Assembly (NCBI GenBank): GCA_027475525.1
Contig: JAMWFC010000111.1
Location: forward strand, 496,001 to 560,000
DNA from: Macrolepiota albuminosa
Taxonomy: Eukaryota > Basidiomycota > Agaricomycetes > Agaricales > Agaricaceae
Direction of reading: 5' to 3'
Length of the DNA: 64,000 nt
Notes under the pieces: model-generated
The model's input: only the letters and a program-made list of their open reading frames with translations
Database searches by the model: none
What the model was told of the DNA's origin: nothing
In this document: piece after piece, positions 55,190 through 64,000 of the stretch
Numbering within the stretch: the stretch's first letter is position 1
How the letters are laid out: each line of letters begins with the position of its first letter
Made by a program: the position numbers and the translations under genes

Positions 55190-57110
55190 CGACCCACTAA
55201 TGTACCGGTGCCTGGCCCTTGCCACTTCTGTGAGGAAATTGGCCATACAATGACCAGAGGACACTGTGCAACATTGAAAAATTATATTCGGCAAGGAAAA
55301 ATTTGAAGAGCTATTGACAGCAAGATAGTCCTAACCACTGGCACCACCATCTCCAACTACCCAGACAAGAAGTCCTTCCAGGAGCAAGTTGATGAATGGC
55401 ATAGGCGCAATCCAGGACAAATAGTTACAGGCATGCTTTCCGGCAATGCTAACCCCAACCCTGAGCAGGCAACTCAACAGCAAATGATTCACGAGGTCTT
55501 ACACTTCGACAGTGTTGACGACCGTCCTACTTTCTCATGGAAAGAACGTATCGCTAAGCTACAGAAGGAATTGGATTCACTTAAGAATCAGGTTTTTGAT
55601 GGGGTTGAAGTTAAGCAGCCTAAACAACCTCTCAAAGGATATAAGCCAATGCCTTTTGCTAGCAAGTTACCAACTTCTGTCTCTGCTGCACCTCCAGCTA
55701 CAACCTTAGAACCATCCTCATCCTCTGCTGCTTCTGAATTGCCTTTGCTGCCTCTCCACTCCTACTCAGGAATCTCCGACCAATATCATGCTCCCACACA
55801 ACAAAATTTTGCTGCTCCCAAGAAGCATCCTGAAGGAGGTTACCGACCTACTGCGCCAATATTTGATATAGAAAAATCAAACCACGTCTTCAGTCGTATC
55901 ATAAAAACTGCTGTCACCCTATCAGTAGAAGAACTTTGTAGCATTGCCCCAGATGTCTGCAACCAAGTCAAGACAGCAGTCACTCCCCAACAACTCTTGG
56001 CGACAGCTGTTGCTGAGGTCAATGAACTCGATGATGCGCTTCCTGGTTTTTCTGTTACTATTGACTCTCCTGATGTTGATGAACCTCCTGCTGATACCAT
56101 CGCTAACGCCACCTCTGTGGACCCAGTAGAGACCTATCTTAGGTCAGTAGAATATGGAGAAGACCTGGCAATCCTTACCATTGCTCAAGAATCACATGCT
56201 ATTCGCTCAGTCGTGCTAATAGTAGACAACAAGCACGAGGTAGAGGCTATCATGGATAGCGATTCTCAAATTATTTCCATAGCAGCTGAAGTCACTAACG
56301 ATTTGGGTCTCATTTACAATCCTACCATAATACTAAACATGCAGAGCACTAAAGGTACAGTAGACAGATCCTTAGGCCTCGCCAAGAATGTTCCTTGTAT
56401 CCTTGGTGACATCATGTTCTACCTTCAGATACACATTTTACGATCCCCAGCATATGATTTACTTCTTGGCAGACCCTTTGATGTTTTGGCATGATCAGTC
56501 GTCAAGACCATTACTGACGATGAGACAACCTAACAATTAGCGACCCAAATTCCAGAATCTGATGAATGGTGCCAACATTCCCTAGAGGACAACAAAAAAG
56601 CGCCCGTGCTAAGCCCCCAGGATTTACCTACCAACATGCCAACAAACAACCCCACAAGTGTTTTCACAAACCATCGAGGTAATTGGCGATAATCACAGAG
56701 ATGTGGCGCTAATGCTTGAATATGACCAGCAGTCTGGTCTTGTAAATGTTGTGTCTATCGCTTTCTTGATGAAGAAGTTCTATTTACCTTATCCGCTACC
56801 GACACTGAGCCTTACCAGAAAAACCAAAACATTACCGACTCCTCTCTTGCATACTTATACCTTACCACTTCTGAATCATTTCAAAATATTGCGTCTACCA
56901 ATACTTATCTCACTACCCTTCCCAGAGCCTCATCTTCTGCCGTTCTTGGACTTGCCGCTCCTTAGGCTACATTTCCCCTTTCCACCTCTGTATATAACCA
57001 AGCTAACGCTCCCAAAAGAAAAGGGGTTCAAGTCAAAAAGAAATATAAGCCAGTTTTTTCAAAACAAAACCCATCGCTATGCACTCTCCCGAGACATTTA
57101 GAATCGAGCG
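55190..57110 (+). pseudogene. Gag-protease region of Gypsy C
   Basis: A zinc knuckle CHFCEEIGHTMTRGHC (~55215) is followed by a long open part (55433-56494, 353 codons from the first ATG). This carries a coiled region (KERIAKLQKELDSLKNQV), Pro/Ser linkers and a retropepsin-like domain: EVEAIMDSDSQIISIAAEVT, TIILNMQSTKGTVDRSLGLA, AYDLLLGRPFDV. The active-site D-S-G reads D-S-D. Beyond 56494 the frame decays but KKYKPVFSKQNP and ETFRIERQ, which precede RT in this group, are still visible. Confidence 0.75.
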
Positions 57111-57155
57111 CCAAAGAGTTGCCAGGGAGGAGCCTGAGTGGCGATGGCTCCCTCT

Positions 57156-58651
57156 CTATGTTAACATCACCCTCTGGAAGGTGTCAGACCCCAAGGATGT
57201 TTCACTCTCGGTATCTTCATCCCCTCCCATTGCTGCCACCTTTGCCTTCTCCCTGGACCCATCCCCTATCTTGACATCTGTGGGGGCCTCTTTCCGCTCC
57301 TCCTGAGGCACTGAGTTGCCAACCACTTCCCATTCTCCCAACTCCTGTTCCTCACCAAGGGACCTCGCTGCCAAATGGATGGGCAACAGGAAGCTACTTG
57401 AACCTGCCTCAGAAGTTTGAGGAGGCAGGCAACTCATTGCTAAGGCCTTTTCCAGGTCTGCCATCTCAGTATCCTCAGGAGCTGGAGAGGGGGAAGGCAA
57501 CAACAACATGCAAGAGCGCTTGGCCTTGCCCTTCCCTTTGCTTGGGGAAGGGGCTTGTCGTTTTTCTGGGACCAAAGTCTCTTGGCGTTCACCAGCGCCT
57601 CAATTGCTGACAGTTTCTGACCCATCCCCTTGGTGTGTTGGCAATGCCAAGGAGGCATGTCCAATAGCTGCCATACCACTAGCAGCAACTTTCTTCTTCT
57701 GCTCCTCCACAAACTCCCTGGCCCTCCTTACCAATACAGTGCAGGTGAATGTCTTCTCAACCAAGGCATCTGGCACACCGCCATGCTCACAACTCTTGGC
57801 CCCATCGATGGTACAGATGCACTTAAGAGCTCCACAGCGGTAGCAAGGCTGTGTGCCAGTTGGAAATCAACAACCTTCTGGGTCATTATCTGCCCAGCAT
57901 TTGTCACACTGCTCTCAGGAAGTTAGCAGCAAGAATGAAGAAAACCAACAAGTTACTTACTGCTCCTCGTGCCTCTTTAAAAGCTTGCTGGGTCGCTAGA
58001 GAGATGGTCTTCTTTCCTTTCATCTCCTCCATCACGATGCCAGCTTCCTGACCTTTGTCCAAGGCAGCCTCCTTGCGATAAACAAGTCATGATAAATTAA
58101 AGGATCAGAACAAGAGAAAGGCTTACCGTGTATTGAGGAGCTGCCTTGCGACTCTGCAAGTGTTGTTAGCGACTGGCAGCAACGGCAAGCAAAATCAGCA
58201 CATACCTTGCGTTTAAAAGCACCTGCCAGCTTCCTCAGCAAGCCCGACTTGCTAGCTGGCAACACTGGGCTCAATGTGCTGCCAGTGCAACCTATCTTGC
58301 CAGATTCATCAGTCACAGTTCTCTGCCTCTTAGTGGCAGAAAAGTTCCTTGCTGCAACTTCCTCTGCCAACTCCTTGATACTCTCCTGCTGGTAATCTCC
58401 TGGGTATTTTTGGGTTAGAGATACTCACTCTTTCACAGGCACACTTACCATCATCAGCAATGCCCCGCCCCAGACAGAATGTCCTCCAACTCATCCTTGA
58501 TTGTTGGGATGAGAGGGGGTGCCTGGTTAAGTGATCAGCTAGCAACACAGCAAAGACTTAAAGCACTTACAAAATTGGCGATATAGGCATGGGCCGCATC
58601 TTGGGCCTTGCAAGATGGAACAGAGGGTGGAGTTGGAATACGGAAAGACAT
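57156..58651 (-). pseudogene. Antisense multi-exon gene inside Gypsy C, broken
   Basis: On the strand opposite gag-protease, an ATG at 58651 opens MSFRIPTPPSVPSCKAQDAA, ending at a canonical donor (exon 58651-58571). Exon 2 (APPLIPTIKDELEDILSG) breaks by a +1 shift before IADD. The next part reads DYQQESIKELAEEVAAR, then GLLRKLAGAFKRK. Further exons include a Cys-containing segment (CICTIDGAKSCEH), an Ala/Glu helix (FTCTVLVRRAREFVEEQKK) and an acidic C-terminal part (57575-57156). The layout recalls the antisense gene of Gypsy A, but no clear sequence identity is seen. Function unknown. Confidence 0.5.
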
Positions 58652-58807
58652 TATTTGTGATGGGAGCACCAGGTAAAATCAGGAGAAGAGATGAAGTCCC
58701 AATTCATGTGCCAGGACTATAAACAAAATCTGAAGAACGCACAAATCACTTGTCACAAAAGCAGTAATGGTAACCATATTTAGTGACTGAGGACAGTCAA
58801 TTTTTTA

Positions 58808-58819
58808 GTTGGGGGGAGA
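58808..58819 (+). other. Polypurine tract of Gypsy C
   Basis: GTTGGGGGGAGA abuts the 3' LTR start TGATAGG, fixing plus orientation for element C. Confidence 0.7.
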
Positions 58820-59389
58820 TGATAGGACCCCATACAAGATCAGCACATCAACGGCAGGCTACAGCAACATGGCACTGGCTCAGGATACCTTAGCGCATAC
58901 TAATTAACCAATTTTGGTGATATTTGATGGCCACACACGGCAAGAAGCAGATCCAATCAATGATAGCGCCAATGGCAGACAGAATAACAACTGACAAATG
59001 GCATCAGCCCACAATATACTCACGCCTTGCAGCTATAGCAGGCATTAACGATGCTTAGACCTCGCTAAGCTTACCGTGTTCTTGCCACTTACATTGCCGT
59101 GTTCACTTACCGCTTCTTCCATAGGCACTTTTACCTTAGCGTTTGACACTTGCCAATCCTTTCTGACTTTACCTTATTTTCATAGACACACTTTTAGCAC
59201 ACCCAACACAAGTTTTTGGCACAGTAACACTATTACTACATTTGTTACTGGCCAAAGTTTGGGCATCATCAGTGTAAGAAAGACAAACTATAAGCTGAGG
59301 GATCTTCTCAGGCTCTGTAGTACATAGAAATATTAAAATGGGTAAGAAAGGAGAAACAGCAGGAAAGAACAGGAAACATATGCAGGAGT

Positions 59390-60110
59390 TGAATCCCTAT
59401 TAAGCCCAGAGGCAGGGATTACACCCACTAATGCCATCTGTGAGTCCTGCACCTGGAGATAACGTTTCCCAGGTGCTGTTGTTCAAAATCCTGGAGCTTG
59501 TTGAGGGTCCCTTCAAGGTTGCAGCGTGGTTCCCAGATGTTGTCTTCCAGGCCATATCTCTTCCATTGTACAAGGAAGTGGGGTCATCTGCAGATATCCC
59601 AGAAGTCAAGGATGTCTTTAACCTCATAGTAGTATTTGTCCTCAACCTTGACTGGGAGAGGGGGTTTGGGGCATCATTCAGCAAAGGGGTCTGGGGGTGT
59701 CATTCCAGGAGGTGGACATGAAAGACCAGATGCAGACCTTTGAGTTCCATGGAGAGTTCAATCTTGTAGGCATGAGATGAGACTTTCTTCAAGATCTTGA
59801 AAGGACCAAGGCGCTTGTGATTGAGTTTTGGGGAGGGCCTGCAGGTGCAGAAGTGATGTCAGTCTAACCATACCTTTGTCCTGGGGGCCCAATTGGGGGT
59901 GCCTTTCCATTTCTGGTCAGTGTGTTTCACATAGGCCTGGTTCACAATGTCAATCTTTTCCTGGAGGAACTTGTGGAGGGACCAGAGATCCTGGGCAACT
60001 TCATGGGCAGCATGTGATGGAATGTCCTGGAGCAAGAGGGTTACTTCAAGGGCCTTATACAGGGAAGTCCAAGACTTGGACATGAAGAGTGGGCCATGGT
60101 TGGAGAGGCA
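59390..60110 (-). pseudogene. Gypsy A2 integrase end and chromodomain, internally deleted
   Basis: It aligns with 39408-40330. Chromodomain and integrase C-terminal parts are readable (DIPSHAAHEVAQDLWSLHKF). The integrase core is mostly lost: at ~60110 the sequence jumps into RNase H. Stops are frequent. Confidence 0.75.
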
Positions 60111-61700
60111 GGGTTGGTGAAGTATTGCAGGTTGTTGTGATCTGAGTAGACCTGAATCTGGTGCCAGGCCCCTTTGAGGTAGGCTCACCACTGCTTGAAG
60201 GCTTTGACAATGGCAAGGAGTTCCTTATTGTAGATGTCGTAGTTGAGCTCAGCATCAATCATAGATTAGGTGTAGAAGGCAACTGGCCAGGGTTCCCTGC
60301 CATTGGGTCCCATTTGCAAGAGAATCCTGGCAATAGCGTAGTCGGAGGTGTTGCATTCCAGGATGATTGGGAGGGCAGGGTCATAATGCCAGATTATGGG
60401 GGTGACTGTAAAAGCCTCCTTGAGCAAGTTAAAGACACTCTGGCACTTACTGTCCCAGTTCCATGTGTGTCCTTGCATATGAGCCAGTTGAGGGATTTTG
60501 TGATGCCGGAGTAGTTGTCTATAAACCTCTGGTAGAAGTTAGCAAAACCCAAGAAAGACTGTACTTCCTTGACATTCTGGAATTGCAGCCAGTTGACGAT
60601 GGCTTTGACCTTGTGGGGGTCCATGTGAATGCCGTTCAGAGACACTATGATGCTGAAATACTCAACCTCTTTGGTGTGGAACAAGCACTTCCCAGGCTTG
60701 GTTGGGCTTGGCATGGAGGTTGTGTTTTTGAAGGCGTTCAAGGATTTGCTGGACATGCTTCTGGTGATCTTCCTTTGAGTCAGAGTAAATGAGGATGTCA
60801 ACCAGGTAAACAATGATGAAAACATCACTCATGTCATGGAAGATGTTGTTCATGAAGTATTGGAACATGGCAGGGGAGTGTTAAAGACAGGCAAAGCACA
60901 GGGGACAGAAACTGTCACTAAAGCTGAAGTCCAAAGTCAGAAAGAGTATATTGAGCAAGTAAAGTATTACTAACCTGAAGTCCAAAGTCAGAAAGAGTGA
61001 GGACTTCAGATGATCTATCTACAGTTTATATACTACTGGAAAACTATATACATGTGAATAAAGAATAATCACATGTGGATATATGTGATAGAATATAATC
61101 ACATGTAGATACATGTGATAAAGTATAATCACATGGGGAATACATGTGATAGAATGAACTTGGGATAGAATGATGATCATAATGGAATGCATGCAACAGG
61201 CAATTTCAACAGGGAGTTAGTTGTTCCAAAAGGCATTACAAGTAACTCAAGCAGACCATACCACATGTGGAATGTGGTTTTTCACTCATGTTCCAGGGTG
61301 ATGCAAACATTATTGTAGCCAGAGCAGAGGTCAATTTTTGTATAAACCTTGGTTGGCACTGCGGAGTTGATTAACCAGATCACCAATAAGCAGAAGTGGG
61401 TAGCAGTTCTTCTTGATAATCTTATTGAGTCCCTGGTAGTTGATGCAAAGTCAGAGCAAGCTGTCCTTCTTCTTGGCAAATAGAACCAGAGCTCCAGCAG
61501 TGGAGGCTGAGAGGTGGATGAATTCCTTTCCAAGCATTTTGTCGGGGTAGTCCTTGAGGGCACAAAGCTCAATTTCTGACATGTTGTATACCTTGCTAAA
61601 AGGTGGGGAGGCCCCTCCTTGAGATCAATTGTATGGTCATAGAGACAGTGAGGGGGAATCTCCTTGGCATCTCCTTCAGAGAATATATCAGCGAATTCAT
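60111..61700 (-). pseudogene. Gypsy A2 RNase H and reverse transcriptase, split by a Copia LTR
   Basis: RNase H and RT motifs match copy A1 ([33 protein letters not shown] at the YLDD position). A Copia LTR at 60879-61211 interrupts the RT. Many codons differ from A1 by C-to-T or G-to-A changes. Confidence 0.8.
60879..61211 (-). repeat. Solo Copia LTR inserted in Gypsy A2 RT, with GGGAG duplication
   Basis: TGTTAAAGACAGG...CAATTTCAACA, flanked by GGGAG (60874-60878 and 61212-61216). At 333 bp it is the longest LTR copy here, with extra CACATGTG-type repeats. Confidence 0.93.
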
Positions 61701-62099
61701 GGTATTTCAGAGGAACTACTTCTTGTAAGATCTGCTCCTCTCCAGGGAGGTAGCATCTGCTCATAAGTGTTCTTTTGGAAAGGAGGGCAAGGTGTGCAGC
61801 TGAAATGTGAGGGTTCCTTCCTGCATGGGTGGCCCTGATGATTTTAATGTCAAGCACCTCCAGGTTGATTGAGGGTGTCAGGCTACTAGTTGGAACAGGA
61901 GGGGTGTATGTCTGAGACCAGGTCAGGTAATTTGGTCCCTTGTACTTGTTCTGGGGAGTGTTGGGAGGTCAGTCAAAGGCCTTACAGACTTGGGCAGGCA
62001 TTGGGAGCACAGTCAAGAATATTGGCCCAGGAAGCTTGGGACTGGTTTCGGAGTTCGGGCTTTTGGGCATTGAGTCACTTCTGAGGGCCTAGAGGTGTA

Positions 62100-62930
62100 C
62101 AGTGGTCATTGGATGGTCTCTGAGTTCTGGGAACATCATGGTGAGCGTCCTCCAGTCAATGTTGGGGTTTGTGTCCCATAGCCAGGGGAGTTCTAGTATG
62201 AGTGGAGTCAAGTCATGAAGCTGCATGACCAGGAAGTCCGATGTGAATTTGAAACCATTGTCCAGCCTCCTGATGGGGCCAGAGGAGGAGGGGTTGCTGT
62301 TGAGTTGCTGCAAGTTGAGGGGTTGCTTGAGGGGGTTGTGGAGGAGATCGAGGGCATTGCTGATGAAGACCCTGGTGGCCCTGCTGTTGATGAGGGCTGA
62401 TAATGGTCCTGGAGTGCTGTCCAACCTGGCATTGATGATGAAGAATCATAACAAGCAAGACTGGAGTTCAGGGAACAGTACAGTTCTATTTGAGGAGCTC
62501 TTTGGAGTTGATTTGGAGCTTGGAGATTTAGAGATGTTGAAAGAAAGCTGCTGGTCATTGATTGTTAGTTTCTGATTCAGGTGGAGGGTGAGGTGTTGCC
62601 AGTTGATGTGAGAGTTGGTGTCCTGGAGCCAGGGAAGCCCCAGGATTAGAGGTGCAGAGGGGTGAGTTTGGTTACCAGCATCCAGAGAGTGTGAATTTGT
62701 CCGTTGGTGAAGGTAATGGGCATACGCACAAAATGGGTGATATCTCCAGCCATGGAGGTGTCTCCACTGAAGAGGCAAAGTTGGATGGGGATTGTGAGTC
62801 ATTGGACAGGCTCTGGAGCAGAGGAGGACCAGGCCTTGTCAATAAAGTTGTCTGTGGTGCCACTATTGACAAGGGTGTTGAGAGGGTCTCTGGAGAGAGT
62901 GATGCAGATTTTTAGGAGGAGGGAGTATGA
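62100..62930 (-). pseudogene. Two tandem retropepsin-like domains of Gypsy A2
   Basis: The first domain (about 62900-62600) reads VNSGTTDNFIDKAW. The second (about 62420-62120) reads ALINSRATRVFISNALDL and FLVMQLHDLTPLILELPWLW. Both correspond one to one with the A1 domains, so the duplication predates both copies. Confidence 0.75.
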
Positions 62931-63049
62931 GAAGTAGGAGGGTAAGTAAGCTGTGAGGGTGTCCTGTATGAGTGTTGTTGAGCATAAGTGAGAGACCAGG
63001 GCAGAGAAGACTTTGAGGTTGATTCCAATTTAGTCCATCTTCTGGGTCT

Positions 63050-63290
63050 AAATTGCTGAGTTGTTTTCTGAGTATTTGTAGGTGGTGTTTTCTTCCTCAA
63101 AAGTCCAGGTGACACGTCTCATAGTCTGTCATTGGAAGTACTCAGAGATGAAGTGGTCTTTCTCACTGCAAAGTATACAGGCACCCTCCATCTCCGTCGA
63201 TTCTGCAAATCCTTTGGAACCTTGATCCAAGGCCATCCCTTCTTCTGGAAGTGGTGATGATGCCAACTGTGGTTGGATGTGCTGGACATA
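63050..63290 (-). pseudogene. Gypsy A2 gag end with decayed zinc knuckle
   Basis: The minus strand reads KDLQNRRRW..., then CILCSEKDHFISEYF, where the last Cys of the knuckle is Tyr. It matches the A1 gag end. The rest of gag and the 5' LTR are missing. Confidence 0.7.
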
Positions 63291-63524
63291 TATGCAGTAC
63301 AACGCTGTCTCCAGCACCTGGCATACATAGTTGTAAGGAGTCCTGACAGGGTGCTGGTGTGCTTGAGCAGAGGTGATAGAACAATGCGCCAGAACAAAGT
63401 CAGATAAAGCTAGCATGATTTGAATGCTAAGGGTAACTGGGTGCTCAAGAGGTTATGATTCATCGTTATATACATGTGAAGTAGCTATCTTATATACTAT
63501 GTGCTACTGTGTTTTCCAAGATAA

Positions 63525-63797
63525 TGTTGAAATTGCCTGTTGCATGCATTCCATTATGATCATCATTCTATCCCAAGTTCATTCTATCACATGTATTCCC
63601 CATGTGATTATTCTTTATTCACATGTATATAGTTTTCCAGTAGTATATAAACTGTAGATAGATCATCTGAAGTCCTCACTCTTTCTGACTTTGGACTTCA
63701 GGTTAGTAATACTTTACTTGCTCAATACACTCTTTCTGACTTTGGACTTCAGCTTTAGTGACAGTTTCTGTCCCCTGTGCTTTGCCTGTCTTTAACA
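63525..63797 (+). repeat. Copia LTR, plus orientation
   Basis: TGTTGAAATTGCC...GTCTTTAACA, full length. Flanks (GATAA left, GTTTG right) do not match, so it is not a simple solo insertion in this assembly. Confidence 0.85.
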
Positions 63798-64000
63798 GTT
63801 TGCAAGTGGTGTATGGCCCGGTACTGCAAATATCAAGGTGCCAATTGGTTGCACTCATTTGCAGACTTGTTCATAAGTTTTTAGATTTGATTCTTGGTTT
63901 CGTGGCGCTAAGGTTCAGTGCCCATTCTAGGCTCTCTCTTTATCCGATGAGATTGACGTCTTGTTGGCTAGTATCAAGGTTGGTGAAGTATGTATCTCTT
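63798..64000. other. Right edge, possible host sequence
   Basis: The base composition changes after the LTR. A short plus-strand reading (LSLSDEIDVLLASIKVGEV, near 63930-63990) is open to the edge, but no family is recognised and no start or splice site can be fixed. Confidence 0.25.

Larger units (their letters stand above)
54305..59271 (+). mobile_element. Gypsy element C, nested in Gypsy A2, pol deleted
   Basis: LTRs lie at 54305-~55190 (5', truncated) and 58820-59271 (3', TGATAGGACCC...GGGCATCATCA). A polypurine tract GTTGGGGGGAGA precedes the 3' LTR. GCGT (54301-54304) and GTGT (59272-59275) flank it, a 4-bp duplication with one C/T change. The LTR ends resemble LTR X, suggesting one family group. 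Between the LTRs are gag-protease (+) and an antisense gene (-); RT, RNase H and integrase are absent. Confidence 0.75.

Noticed and set aside
1..64000. CRISPR arrays, bacterial operons, tRNA or rRNA genes
   Set aside because: No regularly spaced repeat array, prokaryotic gene layout, cloverleaf or rRNA-like sequence was noticed. Repeats here are LTRs, TIRs and tandem duplications.

Overview
This window comes from a mushroom-forming basidiomycete (Agaricomycetes-like). Host genes are compact, interrupted by many introns of about 45-60 bp, closely spaced on both strands, and encode eukaryotic housekeeping proteins. The intergenic and distal DNA is full of fungal LTR retrotransposons. The species cannot be named from sequence alone.

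Bases 1-21,300 are a gene-dense host block. In order: the 5' part of mitochondrial ribosomal protein uL2m (-), a CE16/GDSL esterase (+), an unrecognised Ser/Pro-rich protein (-), 6-phosphofructokinase (+), a palindromic retroelement relic (8.7-10.2 kb), a 13-exon cytochrome P450 (-), proteasome lid subunit RPN9 (+), mitochondrial ribosomal protein uS8m (-), a VHS-GAT clathrin adaptor (+), splicing factor SF3B2/CUS1 (+) and lariat debranching enzyme DBR1 (+). Exon models were built by hand from splice phase plus family motifs. Two genes (P450, DBR1) need a GC-AG intron with donor GCAAGT to stay in frame.

Bases 21,300-64,000 are transposon-dominated, with no confident host gene. They hold an inactivated Tc1/mariner element, two copies of one Copia family (A at 27-31 kb, B at 46-49 kb) and several of its solo LTRs. 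They also hold two copies of a chromodomain Gypsy family: A1 (35.5-45.3 kb, GC-rich) and A2 (50.1-63.3 kb, decayed). A2 carries nested insertions: two solo LTRs 'Y', one LTR 'X' and another Gypsy element 'C'. Several insertions keep exact target-site duplications, so relative ages can be read.

Three points stand out. First, eight tandem duplications in unrelated sequences between 26.7 and 48.1 kb all have a period of exactly 77 bp. This is best explained as uncollapsed k-mer overlaps at assembly joins, so the order of parts there should be doubted. Second, Gypsy A carries between pol and its 3' LTR an intron-containing gene on the opposite strand. It encodes a Cys-cluster/coiled-coil protein and persists in both copies; element C has a comparable antisense gene. 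Third, the same Gypsy family encodes two retropepsin-like domains in tandem, the second with Asn in place of the catalytic Asp in both copies.
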